From Marsupella aquatica (lineage: Eukaryota > Marchantiophyta): a DNA stretch of 64,000 bases. The stretch lies in the NCBI GenBank assembly GCA_973895155.1, contig OZ316893.1, positions 16,740,001 through 16,804,000 on the forward strand, read 5' to 3'. The notes under the pieces are model-generated. The model did not search any database. It had not been told where the DNA came from and saw nothing but the letters and a program-made list of their open reading frames with translations. The stretch's first letter is position 1, and each line of letters begins with the position of its first letter. Positions 35,361 to 46,760 of the stretch are shown here, one piece after another. Position numbers and translations under genes: made by a program.

Positions 35361-36388
35361 TTGGAGGAGGTCAAAGACACTCTGTGGTCCTTTCCGGTTG
35401 ATAAAGCACCGGGGCCTGATGGGTTAACGGCTGAAGTGTTCCGGAAGTGTTGGGACTTCATAAGTGATGATTTGTTGAGCATGATCCTTGCGTTGTGGAG
35501 AACAGGCAAATTGGCGGGCAATGTGAAGATGGGGATTATAAAGCTGATACCTAAGAAGGCGGATAAAAGGTGATTGAAGGATTGACGGCCCCTCACTATG
35601 CTCAATACGACATACAAGATCATCGCTTAACTCCTTGCCCGACGCTTAAAACCTCTGCTGAATCAATTGATAAGCACTTAGCAATCGGGATTCATCTCGG
35701 GACGTCACATTCTTGAGAACATTTCAACCGCGTGGCTTACATTGGATTGGGTCAGAATCAAGCAGCAAGAATCCTTGTTCCTCAAGCTCAATTTCGAGAA
35801 AGCCTTTGATCGGGTTAATCATTCTTATATATGGGAATCTATGCACCTCCTAGGCCTGGGGAGTCACTACATCAGGCTGGTACGTTCACTTGTTACCGGG
35901 GCTAGCTCTAAGATTCACATTAATGGTCTTTTCTCTAAGGACATCAGTATGTTGCGGGGAGTACGTCAAGGCTGCCCATTATCGCCTCTATTGTTTGTAC
36001 TCTCAACCCAACCCTTCATGGACTTTCTCGATGGAGAATTAGCTCAAGGCACTCTGCGTGGTATTCAGATATCGGCTTTGTTGACGATCTATTACAAGTT
36101 TTTTGCTGATGACCTTGGTATGTTTATTCCTGCTACACTGGAGGATTTCAATGGGGCCTGACTAGCTATTGAGTGTTATGAGCTGGCTTCGGGTGCCAAA
36201 CTGAATCTGCGTAAGTCGACAGTAATTCCTTTGGGACTTCTAGGAGCGAGGTGTATCTCTTTGGTGACAGAGATAAGGCGGATTACTGATGTTCGGGAAG
36301 CAGGTACTTTTGCGACTGGCTGGATCTGGGCTGACAAAAGGGAGAGATTGACCCACTTTGCTCTCCCCAATGCCAGGGTTTATCAACT
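35361..36388 (+). pseudogene. LINE reverse transcriptase fragment
   Basis: Conserved non-LTR RT blocks: DKAPGPDGLTAEVFRKCW (about 35400), LNFEKAFDRVNHSYIW (about 35790), LRGVRQGCPLSPLLF (about 35960) and the catalytic FFADDLGMF (about 36100). A frameshift and stop near 35573 and a TGA near 36159 break it. It continues to VYQL at 36388, where PMDcc copy 2 interrupts it. Confidence 0.88.
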
Positions 36389-36503
36389 TGTGATGCCTAG
36401 ACAGGAATCACTCGGCCGGTTAAGTGGGTAAAGCAGGAAGGCACCCTAGGAACACCTTAGTATAGTGACAAAACAAGGAAAATATAAACAATTAGGGGCA
36501 ACC

Positions 36504-39500
36504 ATGGAACCCGGGCAGAGGCCGGAGGTAAGGCTGAGGGTGAAAACCCGATTAGGGTTAGGGCGCGTTAAGCGTCGGTGGCTAGGAAGGATCAACGGGA
36601 AGAAGGACCGGCAGAGGAGAGGGGTAAGGAGCGCTTGCAGGAGATGGTGGCTCATTTGCGAGCACGAACTAGGCAGACGACTACGGGAGGCCAACTACTG
36701 TCAGCTGCTTAGGCAAGCACTCGGGGAGAGAGTAGATACCGACGATCAACCTAAGGAGGGTATGAGCAACGTCAATCAAGCGGCACATTTCTGGGGATGC
36801 CTGTTCGAACGGGCAACTGAGTACATCAAGACTTACGAGGACGAGGAGTCAGAAAGGGCAGCTCGAGAACGGCAGGAGCTCGCTCGATTGTGGGAGCTAC
36901 AGAAGACGGCTTTCTTAGGAGGCGAACTCATCAAGGACGAGTTCCTGTGGATGCCTACTTCCAATCAACTCGACGATCTTCTGTTTTGCAAAGACAGCGT
37001 CGTCGGCATCCGAGAGGCCATCAAGAACTGCAACGACATACACTGGGAATTAAAGGGTAGCACGGAAAGGTGGACCCAGGCAACGGTGCTAGGAGAAACC
37101 TCCACGGCAGCAGAGATGAAGAGGAAGGGAGCCGTCAACGATGAAGCCACCCCGGCAAAAAGAACGAGGTCGGCGGCACCAAAGAAGCCAGCCGAGCAGC
37201 AGAGCAGGAGGCAGGGAGAAGCCGAAGAGGAGGAGGTCGATCCCATCAAGGCCATTCCAACCAGGGATGACACCTGGAAGGGCTGGGCGGCAACCCTACC
37301 GGTGGAGGTGCAACTACATTTTGCACGGGAGGAGGATGCATGCTTTACGGCCATGCAGACCAAGAAGTACCAAGGCTTCATGGCCGGATCCGGCTTGGAG
37401 GCCTTTGTAAGATTACCATGGCTGAAGCCGGAGGTACCGGAGTCAGACCTATTAGAATTCGTGGGGTCATGGGAACCCGAGACCAATTGCACGAGGATAT
37501 ATGGGAAGGATTTCTATCTTACTCCCAAGGTGATTGCTGAAGTGTTTGGCTTGCCGATGGGCAATAGACCAAAGTTGATACCAGGAAGACCTTGCCTGAC
37601 AAGGAGTTCCGGTCGTTCCCCGGGCCATCAACGAAGAATGGCTTCTTCCGGAACACCTGCACCAACCCGCACATAGGAGAGATGATCGACTTCTTGCGGG
37701 TGACCATGCATTGTAACTTGCCGAGGGCAGAGATCGGCAAGGCACAGGTCTATCTGGCAGAAAGGCCAGACCCAAGCCGGGACTACAACGGGTACCTCCT
37801 CAACCAATTGAAGAAGATCTTAAAGGAGGAGCAGCAGGTAATCGGCATGGGGAGCGTGTCACGGCTTGGCTATCACATGCCGCTGTTGTGCCGGTATGCC
37901 AGAGGTCAGACTTTTGCCCCGGTACTTCCCCTGCAGGTAAGGGCACCCGAGGAAGCTCCAACGCCGAGGCCGTTGGCTGAGAAGCCTCAACCACCTGTTA
38001 GTCCTACGATCGAGCAGGTGTTTAGGCCCAGGAAGGAAGACTTGCCGATGCAGCAACCAGGCATGCAGAGTCTGCTGAAACTACTGGAGAAAGAAAAGAA
38101 ATCGGCATCGGCAACAACAACGGCAACGGCAACAATGCAGGACACTACTACAGAGGTAGGCCTACACCGGCTCACAAGAGAAAACCCCTTTGCTGGAGAC
38201 AAGGAGAGAATCAGGCCGGAATCCAAGCCAGGTGTTCGAATGTACGTGGGAACCTCAAGCTCCGAATCTGAGGCAGAATTGCCTGAAGCTCCTACCGAGG
38301 AAGAGGAGAGGGAGAAGCCGGAAATCCAAGAGGTAGAGGAGGCAGTGGAGGACTGCAGCCATGATAATTCCGGCTATGGGTCGGACCATCACGTTCCAGG
38401 AGTAAGGACCTGTGGCCGGTTTGTCCCCACACTTCCAAGGGTAGTGCGAGGGGACCCCAACCAGCAGAGTAGCCCTGAGTCTCCCCCACCAGATGTTGCT
38501 CCCCCGAGCTTCGACGGCATAAAACAGACGGTGCAGGAATTTCAGGAGCGAATCAAGCAGGAAGAAGAGGCCGCCCTGGCTAAGGAAAAGGATTTACCAG
38601 GAGGAGATTGGCCGGAGGACATCAGGCGGCTAGCCGAAAAAGGAAGCAAACCTCTAGCCACGATTGAAGAGATCCGCAGGACGGCTTGGGAGCAGAGGCC
38701 ACGATGGGCGATGCCGATCACTTCTACTTACTCCACCTACGCTAAGAATAGAGCCATGGAGTATGGTGAGATGTGTGGGGAACTTGCGCTCGGCATCTTT
38801 GGAGAGGAGTTGGAGGTAGGACCCTTTTTCCATAGGGAGCAGTTGGAGAAGCACCAATTAGAAGAAGCGGTGGCTTTAGAGAGAAGCAAGAAGGACGAGG
38901 TCATTCGGCGGCTTAGGAGGATGGGAGCCGAGATTGAAGATCTAAGGGCGGCCAAGAAAGCCCAAGATGAACTGCGGATTAAACGACATGAGCTGAACAT
39001 CATGCAGGGGCAGTTGGACGCCGCACAGGCTGATAATCAGAATATCAAGGATAAACTGACTCAGACGCAGGAAGAGTTGGCCGACACGATCAAAGAGAGG
39101 GAAAAGTGGAAGCAAGAGCTGAAGAATACAGAGGAGGCCCACATAACAGCCAACAGCCGGGCCATGGTGGAAACCCAAAGAAAGGAATGGGCGTTGAAAG
39201 GGGAGCTCGAGAAAATCCGCGGAGCCCTTGAGCAGAAGGAGGTCGAGTTAGGGAAATCCTATCAAGGGATTATGGCGCTGCAGCAGGAGCTTGCGTCCCT
39301 AACGGCCAGCTTCAAGGCCGACCTAAGGGAGAAGGACGAGATGCTCGAACAGACTTACGCCAAGATGAACCAGATGGAGTCTGTCATCATTGCAGAGCTC
39401 GACAAGGAGCTAAGAGCAACCCAGGAGGAGAGGGCTACCTTGAAGAAGGAATTGGAGGAAGCCCACAGGGAGCAGGAGGAGGCCAAAAACGAGCTGGAGG

Positions 39501-40150
39501 GGGCACGTAAGGACCTGGATGAAACCCAAGAGGAGTTGGAGGAAATCACGAGGAAGATGGAGAACCTACAGCAGCGGGCCGACAACCAAACAGAGCGGCT
39601 GAAGAAACAAGCCGCAGTATTTAAATGCTTAGCTGCAGCAGGTCCATCTCCTGTTGGGACAAACCAGTTACCAGGGGTGGTAATTGCCGAAGGACAAGCC
39701 GCGCCACCTGCACCAGTGCCGGAAGTAAGTGGGAAGGGGAAGGGACCAGCTGCCGAGCCACCAACGAAGAAGAAGCGGAAACCTTCAGGGTCAAGGAGTA
39801 ATACGACTTCACAGGCCGTGGTGATCAAGGAGGTAGACCCAGCACCGACCCCAGACAGGGTCACGGCTAAGGATCCAACTACCCTAGGGGAAGGGGAGGC
39901 CGAAGCCGTGGGGGTGGCTGAAGCCGAAGCCGAGGGAGTGGCTGAAGCCGAAGCCGTGGGAGTGGCTGAGGCCGAAGCCGTGGGTATTGCCGAGGCCGGT
40001 GTCGAGGCTGAAGCCGAAGGTGGACCCAGTCAGGCCGATGGAGAGTTGACTCGGTCAAGGGCAGGTAATCTGTCAGTAGGCAGGCCAACGGCAGTGGCTG
40101 AGGAGGAAGTGTTGGGGGCGTCCATTGAGGATCCACCACCGGTGTCGTGA
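36504..40150 (+). CDS. PMDcc protein, copy 2 (plant mobile domain-like plus coiled coil)
   Basis: The start ATG at 36504 has good context (GCAACCATGG). The protein would be about 1,215 residues, broken only by a one-base deletion at about 37565 relative to copy 1, after which the frame starting at 37592 continues. Order: N-terminal helical region (NQAAHFWGCLFERATEY), basic linker, mobile-domain-like block (LPWLKPEVPESDLLEFVGSW, ETNCTRIYGKDFYLTPK, EVFGLPMGN), second conserved block (FFRNTCTNPHIGEMIDFLR, GYHMPLLCRYAR), proline-rich linker with MQQPGMQSLLKLLEKEK, coiled coil (about 38840-39620), then an acidic tail with GVAEAEA repeats. No catalytic motif for DNA joining or polymerisation is seen. 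It may bind DNA or act as a Gag-like scaffold (inference). Confidence 0.75.
39885..40020 (+). repeat. minisatellite in the PMDcc ORF
   Basis: Repeated 24-30-bp units encoding variants of EAEAVGVA. Copy 1 lacks the expansion, so it arose within this lineage. Confidence 0.8.
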
Positions 40151-41075
40151 CGGTGCAAGGGCGCCGTTCCTTTTAGGGAGGGCGGACGTGGAGGGAGGAG
40201 GCGTGAGTGGGCAGGGCGGGCGCGGATCTCCACGTTTAGGATTAGGATCAGAACCAGGAGCGGCCCTGACACTTAGCTTGTGGGATTGCGGTCCCACTGG
40301 TAGGAGCAACACTTGTGCTCCTGCCTTGCTGTACATAGGTAGATTCGGGCAAGTAGATTACTGTTAAGTAGATTAGGCTTACGATGCAAAGAATGGCGGA
40401 TCCACTACCAGGATAAGTACCTGGGCAGCGGGGAGCTCAGGGCCTCTTCTTTAGCAAGTTTTTAGTTTGCACCAGCCGGGCTGGGATCAAGTAGTACGAG
40501 AAGCTCTCGGTTAGTCATACAGTGACCCTTGTGTATATTCATGTTTCCTCATGCCTAAGAGCTGAATAGAGTTGGCCTCACGGCTTAGTTCGCAGAACTT
40601 GTGTATGAGATGTACTGTTTGTATGGCAAGTGCATGGTATGACTCAGTCAGAATGAGTCATTTTGCTATTTGTGTGTCGCATTAACTTGTGTGAAGAGTG
40701 CCCACATCAACAGAAGGAAGGAAAGTAAGCAGGGGAGTGAGAGTTGGATGTGTCGAGCTGAGAGAGGTCTTAGCGGCTTAACCAAGCCTATTGGGGATCA
40801 TTCCGGCGGCGGAATCCAAACATACCTAACAAGACAGAGGGGAAGACAGGGGAAGACAGGGGAAGGCCTATATTAGGCCGGCTACGTATCTCATGACCCG
40901 ATGAAGGATCTGTCCAGTATATGTGTGTAAAATGTTAATAGTAGTAGTAGAAGGTTAGCAGCGTCCCATGCCGCTAAGCCGCGGAAACGGCCTCGCCAAG
41001 CACGAAACCTGCGGGAATCGGCTTGAGCTGGGGGGTTTCTTGGGTTTAGGGAGCCATGGGACGCACCACACAACT

Positions 41076-41706
41076 GCTCTGCACGAAGGGCAATGAATTC
41101 AACAGACTTAATAGAATTTGGTCCTTACAGCTTTCTGACCGGGAATGGAGCCACCTCTTGCACTCACTGTGGTCTTCTGATATTCCTTCAAAGTCTCGCA
41201 CTTTTCTGTGGAGAGTGATTGCACAGGGACTGTTCACTAACGTCCGGGCTTCCAAAATGGGGAAAAGTGATGGTACTTGTGGTCTGTGCAGTTCTATGCC
41301 TGAGACCATTCCACACATTTTCTTCACATGTACGTTTGCACGCAAAGCATGGGAACTAGTTGCCCGGACTTTTCCGGATCTGATCACTTGGCCTACCATG
41401 GGTCTGAAAGCTCTGATGGACGCTTTCTCTGGACACAGTCTTGCACATTCATTGATAATCTTTATGGTGTATCATGTTCTTTGGCACTTGTGGCTAGCAC
41501 GGAATGACAGTGTCTTCAATAATGGTAGAAGGCGCAGCTTTGACCTGCTTAGGATATTTTCGGAGATAATTGACCAGCTTCATGGCCTGTGTGAGGACTC
41601 TGGCCCCAGCAACCGGCGCACTCGGATGCTACGGACTAAGGAGGAATCTATTAAGGAATGCTTGATATGGGTTCCCCGTCCGGAGGCTAGATTCTCAGTA
41701 TCTTAG
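41076..41706 (+). pseudogene. LINE zf-RVT C-terminal domain
   Basis: Continues the LINE frame after the PMDcc insertion (codons for VYQL and LCTKGNEFNR join across it). Shows SKSRTFLWRVIAQGLFT, CGLCSSMPETIPHIFFTC and VLWHLWLARND, the Cys/His pattern of the domain following plant LINE RTs. Ends with TAG at 41706, about 280 bp before the A-rich tail. Confidence 0.88.
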
Positions 41707-42011
41707 TTTTTAGTTCCTTAGTTCCTTCTCTTAGTCTCTCCGGGCTTAGGGCTTCTGCCCTTCTTGGTTCTCGCATCTTGGTTGGGTTCCCTGGCTGTGA
41801 CTTGCTGGCGGAACTGGGAACTGGAGACCGTCATCTTCTGAGGGACTATGGGCAGACTGGTTCTAGAAGTAGCTTTGCGTTGCTTATCTTTGTCTTTCAC
41901 TCCCTTGGCTTTTGGCCTTCCCTTCTGAGGGTCTCATTGTTGCCTTTTGGCTCCCTTTCCCGTAGGGGTTTGCGGGTTTTTTTTGAAAAAAGAAGAAAAA
42001 AAGAAGAAGAC

Positions 42012-44783
42012 TTTACGTAGCCATAAACACTCATGACTTGCGTCGTAGAGAACAATTATTTCAGAGTGATTGGAAGAAGTAGTAGTAAGAGTCTGTTTGG
42101 TGCTGCGCCATGAAATTGGTGTCGGGCCCATCAAGAAAATATATCCAGTTTGAGATTTACCATCTTGTGGATCGGATAGATAGCCAGCGTCAACATATCC
42201 TGTTAAACTGTAATCTGCATCATAAGGAAAGTATAATCCAAAGTCGGATGTACCAATAAGATAACGGAATATCCTTTTAATACCGTTCCAGTGTCTGATA
42301 GTGGGTTGTGCGCTGTGTCTTGCGAGTAAGTTGACCGCGAATGCTATGTCTGATTGAGTTTGATTAGATAGAAACATAAGAGCACCGATAGCCGAAAGGT
42401 ATGGCATATCTGAACCTAGTAAAGGTTCAAAATCTTCTCTCTTCCTGAACATATCTTTTTGTATATCCAAGGTACGTATATCCATGGGGGACTTCACAGA
42501 TTTTAACGAGTCCATATGGAAATGTTTTAACACCTTCTTTGTGTAAGTCTCTTGATGCAGGAGAATGCCCGTTTGTAAATGTTCAAATTGAAGTCCAATG
42601 CAGTAAGAAGTTCTTCCTAAATCCCGCATTTCGAACACGCATTTCAGCGTTTGTATAGATTCTTGCATCATCTTGTTTGTACCAAACAAGTTGAGGTCAT
42701 CTACATTAATAGCAATTATTATGAATTCAGGTCCTTGATTCTTTATGAATAGACAAGGCGCAATCTCTGAATTTTTGTATCCCATGGATATCATCTCTGT
42801 TTTGAAACGCTGGTACCAGGTACGTCCACTTTGTTTTAGGCCGTAGAGTGAACGAAGAACCTGAATAGCAAATTGGGTCGTTCTATTTCCAGGAGTTTCC
42901 TGGAATGCAATTGCTTTAGAGGTATTGTGGAGTACCAGCTTATTTAAGTAGTCAAATTCATTTGCATGTTTGTTACTATGCATATTTGAATCATGATTTG
43001 AATTCGCATGGAAATTGACACGTTCTATAAGCTGTGGTGGAGCTTCCATATAGATCACAGTGTCAAGTTGACCATAAAGATAAGCGGTCACTACATCTAG
43101 TTGATGCATTAAGAGTTTATGTTGGATTGCAAATGCTATCAAGTAGCGGTAAGTAGTTACATCCATGACTGGTGAATAAGTTAGGTCATAATCTGTGCCA
43201 TAGATTTGAGTATATCCCTTTGCAACGAGTCGAGCTTTATATCTCACAATTTCTCCTTGGGAATTCCTCTTTTTGGTAAATATTATTTTGTACCCTATAA
43301 GGTGTTGGTCTGGGGTAGCAATGGTTATAGGACCAAATACTTTTTGAGAGATCAAAGAGTCTAACTCAGAGTTCATGGCTATTTTCCATTTAGGCCAATC
43401 TGTTTGGTTTTGTGCTTCTTGGACAGATTTTGGGTCAGGTAAGTTAGTAATATCCTGTGATATATGAAAGGCAAATTGATCATCAGGTATTACTCTAGTT
43501 CTATCTAAGATATGGCCAGTGGTAGTATAATGTATGGCTATCTCTAGGTGATATGATTCTGAAATGTGAGTATGGGTTTCTGGTCTCATGTCAGATGATG
43601 TTGGTAGTTTTCGCCTTTGTTTGAGTTGTTTATCGACAGCCCCTACAGGGCGTCCTCTCTTGGGTTTTAATTGTTGATCAGAAGCTAACCGAGTTTCAAT
43701 TTGAATCCGGGATGGGGTATTCGCTGCTGGGATATGGGATTTTGTAACATTCGCTGTATTTGCGAATGAAGCAGGTATGGCTTCCATAATCTTTGTAAGT
43801 TGAATTATTCTTCTGACTTCTAATTCAGCCTGATCTGTGCGTGGATCAGGACAGAGTTCAGGACTAGCTTGCCAGGTGAATATTTTTGGTAATGTTAGCT
43901 GTTTGCCCTCTGGTAATGTCAGAGTGGGGAAGATGGTTTCATAAAAGTGACAATCTGTAAATTGAGCTTTGAATATGTCTGCAGTGGTAGGTTCCATGTA
44001 ACGGATGATTGATGTAGAGTCGAATCCCACATAGATGCCTTTTCTTCTCTGAAGTCCTAATTTTGTCCGTTTTGGACCTAGGATTGGTACAAGTACTTGA
44101 CATCCGAATATCCTCAAGTGTGAAATGTCTGGAGAATTTCCAAATGCCAATTGATGAGGTGTAATGCTGTTGAAGGCTGATGGTCTGTATAGAAGAAGAG
44201 ATGCAGCATGTAGGACTGCGTGTCCCCATGCAGTCGTTGGAAGAGAAGATTGCACTAATAGAGGTTGGGCTATTTGCTGTATGCGTTTAATAAGTGACTC
44301 GGCCATTCCATTCTGGAATTGTACATAAGGTACATTGTATTGTGAATCAATTCCATTGATGAGGAAAAATTCATCAAAAGTTTTCGATATGAACTCTCCC
44401 GCTCCATCAGTCCTGAGGGTTCGAATTGGGTATTCTGGGAATTGAGCTCTCAGCCGTATAATGTGTGCCAGAATCCTTGAGAAAACGAGGTTCCGGGTTG
44501 ATAATAGGGAAACCCTTGACCATTTGGAGCTTGCATCTATGACGACCAGGAAATAGCGGAATGGGCCACTGGGAGGATCGATGGGTCCGCAAACATCTGC
44601 ATGGAGTCTCTCAAGAAATGCAGGTATGTGATTTTCGGTTTTAGAATTGGAGGGAGCAGTAATCATCTTGCCCTGTGAGCAGGCAAGGCATGGTCCTTTG
44701 AATGTTCTAGGATGTACTTCTTTTGATACTCCTTTAGAATTATTGACAATTCTGTGGAACATGCTTGTTCCAGGATGTCCCAA
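42012..44783 (-). pseudogene. copia B integrase, RT and RNase H (interrupted by LINE)
   Basis: A long open frame. The integrase zinc region (GHPGTSM ... CLACSQGK) is followed by the DVCGPIDPP, DGAGEF and NGMAES blocks, GCQVLVPILGPKRTK, the KRGRPVGA linker, RT (KKRNSQGEIVRYKARLVAKG, MHQLDVVTAYLYG, LKQSGRTWY) and RNase H up to ECLWLRK. The RT catalytic box reads INVDDLNLFG instead of YVDD, a change expected to harm activity. At about 42010 the frame runs into the A-rich tail of the LINE. The remaining RNase H lies at about 34992-35317 (TILFEDNMPC, KHIAPKFFF, VQWIPGNQNKADILTK) with one in-frame TAA. Confidence 0.9.
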
Positions 44784-44792
44784 CCGTCTATA

Positions 44793-46308
44793 CTAGATCT
44801 CTGTGAGGTTCTGTGATTCAGTTTGAACATGGTAGCATTGAGTTCGAGTTGCATAGTATCCTAAAGGGTAAGCCTGTAAAGTTTCTTTAACAAGTCTGCC
44901 TTTTGATGAGTGAGATACTATTTGTAGAACTTCTCGTGAGTCTTGAATATCTGTATGAATATGTAGGTTATGTGCTCTTATGTCTTTAAAGCTGAGAAGG
45001 TTTCTCGTTGCTTTGGGGGCATAAATCACTGATGTGATGTTGATTATTGTTCCTTCTGGGAGAACTACTGTGGCTTTGCCATGATCCTCCTCTATTTGAT
45101 GTGGTCCCATGATAGTTGTTATTTTCCTTTGTGAAGGGGTGATTTCATGGAAATATTTACTATCCCGAAGGATAGTGTGGGTTGTGCCGCTGTCGACAAT
45201 GCAGAAATCTGGATCTTCAATATTTAATGATGAATCCAGCATATGTATTTCTGGTATAATCTCTGGTGACTCCAAATAAGCCCCATGAGCTTCGAATTGC
45301 GATTCATCCAAGCTCTTCTTATAAAGTAGAACTAGGTGGCTAGGTGCATGGCATACCTTTTTGGTGTGCCCTTTAGTTCCGCTGCACCTGTTGCATGTAA
45401 TGGGATGCTCTTGTTTATAACTTGAGGTAGGTCTTTGTCGCTCCCGATTTTGTTGTTGATGATCCACTCTGTTACTCTTCCAGTTGTTTCGATTCACATT
45501 GTTCATTCTTCCACGACCTCGTCCTCTATAGTTTGAACTGTTTCCACCTCTTTGGGAGAAATTACCTCTCCCTCTCATTGTTCCTCGGCCACGGTATGAA
45601 CCTCTCCCCCTCGATGTGTATCCATTCGTATTTGTCATATTTGTTTCTGCTGTCATATCCTGTGTAACTAAGTTGGTTTCAGTTTTGGTTGGTACAGGAA
45701 GTGTTCCAGGAGGTCTCTCCTTTGCATTGTTCATAAGGAGGATGGAATTTTGCTCTGCTAAAAGCATATGAGCAATGAGCGCCAAGTATGTTGTAAATGC
45801 CATGTTCCTGTACTGATTTGAAATCACAAAGTTAGTTGGGTGAAATGTGACCAATGTCTTCTCGATTTGCTGTTTATCACTGCTCGATTTGCTGTTTATC
45901 ACTGACTGGTTCTCCACACATTTGGAGTTCATTTGAGATTCTTAACATCTCATTGTTGTATAAATCTACTGATTTGAAATCTTGTACTCGTAGAGTAACC
46001 CAAGCCTGTAGAGCATTTGGCAGATTTATTGTAGTGATATGCTCGAATCTCGATTTCAATGCATCCCAGAGTAATCTAGGATTGTATACAGTCTTATATT
46101 GGCGTTTGAGAGGATCGACTAAGTGATGTCTCAGTAGTACCAAGGCTTGTGCCTTTGTGTATTGATCCACACCGACATCTGTGTGTATGGCCTCTTCAAT
46201 TCGTTTTGCCGTGAGATAGACCTCCACATCTATATACCAATCATTGTAATTCTTACCATCTATTTGCAAAGCTGGAAATATAAGTTTTTCGATGGAGTTT
46301 GATGTCAT
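44793..46308 (-). pseudogene. copia B gag and protease
   Basis: Gag starts MTSNSIEKLIFPAL at 46308. Its frame is disrupted near 45880 by a 22-bp tandem duplication (two copies of AGTGATAAACAGCAAATCGA plus two bases), after which the frame from 45932 takes over. RG-rich repeats (SRGRGSYRGRG), a zinc knuckle (CNRCSGTKGHTKKVC) near 45380 and the protease motif IVDSGTTHTI near 45200 follow. The frame ends at a TAG (44793-44795), immediately before the integrase YRRLGHPG block, where related copies have Trp. Confidence 0.85.
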
Positions 46309-46571
46309 TCTCCTATCAAGAATGTCTAATTGTTTTTCGAATGGATGTTTGGGTAGTGGTTCTCAATGTGTATCAAATTGATGTATGTTATCAAATCTAT
46401 TTTGTGAATCATCCCCGTTATCATTCCCTAAGGGTACGATGTTTTTACTGAAGAAATAGCCTGCATATGTTGCCCAAATGTTGACAAATCTGTATAACTG
46501 CCAAGTATAACCGCCTTTGACAGTGAACGACCCCTTAAAAAAATATTTAGAGCACTCTCGTGCTGATAGCG

Positions 46572-46707
46572 TGTTACAAACCTAATACACCAACAATGAT
46601 ATGATCTTCTATTCCAAGGAGAGAATATATACATATGGTAACTCTGGTTGGAGTTAACCATGGGTTCTAACTATGTTAGTATACCCAATCATAGTTAGGG
46701 TATAACA
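46572..46707 (-). repeat. 5' LTR of copia B (136 bp)
   Basis: Same ends as the partner LTR at 34285-34421. Adjacent on the gag side is the primer-binding-like site at about 46555-46571. Confidence 0.95.
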
Positions 46708-46739
46708 TTTTCCTGCCGGTGAATAATTCCCGTCTTGTG

Positions 46740-46760
46740 TCCACACGAGAGTCGTGTCAA
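46740..46760 (+). repeat. cluster palindrome 11
   Basis: Plus strand: TCCACACGAG, centre A, GTCGTGTCAA. One of the copies whose 3' arm lacks TAG. It lies 28 bp from the copia B target site, at the edge of the DUF8039-like coding block. Confidence 0.7.

Larger units (their letters stand above)
36389..41070 (+). mobile_element. PMDcc copy 2: complete 4.68-kb element in the LINE
   Basis: Starts TGTGATGCC, ends GCACCACA, and is flanked by the 5-bp direct repeat CAACT (36384-36388 and 41071-41075). Excising it and one repeat restores the LINE frame. The ends match copy 1 exactly. The 5' untranslated part is only 115 bp, one long ORF fills most of the element, and the last 920 bp are non-coding. 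I find no LTR-like repetition between the two ends, only short imperfect inverted ends (TGTGATGC / TGTGGTGC). Confidence 0.9.
35318..42008 (+). mobile_element. LINE inside copia B, itself interrupted by PMDcc copy 2
   Basis: LINE reverse transcriptase begins at about 35318 and the zf-RVT end runs from 41076. The element ends in an A-rich tail (about 41984-42008). It splits the RNase H codons of copia B between ...LRKV and DHIL. Any target duplication is at most a few bases (AAG). It is 5'-truncated, and the stretch between the RT box and the zf-RVT domain is shorter than usual for plant LINEs, which suggests an internal deletion. Confidence 0.85.
34285..46707 (-). mobile_element. Ty1/copia element B, complete but containing nested insertions
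   Basis: Both LTRs are present (34285-34421 and 46572-46707) and are flanked by the 5-bp direct repeat TTTTC (34280-34284 and 46708-46712). A polypurine tract (AAGGGGGAG on the minus strand, 34422-34430) abuts the 3' LTR. A primer-site-like CTATCAGCACGAG abuts the 5' LTR. Gag and pol follow on the minus strand, interrupted between about 35318 and 42008 by a LINE. Removing the insert leaves about 5.7 kb. The LTRs differ at one substitution and one indel, so insertion was recent. It split the palindrome gene cluster. Confidence 0.95.

Noticed and set aside
36965-39864. Several long antisense frames opposite the PMDcc ORF (for example 36965-37492 and 39355-39864)
   Set aside because: They mirror the codon pattern of the sense coiled-coil and basic regions and show no domain; the same shadows appear in copy 1.
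36389-41070. Ordinary LTRs inside PMDcc
   Set aside because: I compared the first and last several hundred bases of copy 2 and found no direct repeat; only short imperfect inverted ends match.
36384-41075. PMDcc as a CACTA-type element with a 3-bp ACT duplication
   Set aside because: The repeat extends to five bases (CAACT), copy 1 also has five (GGCTG), and the ends are TGTG...CACA, not CACTA.
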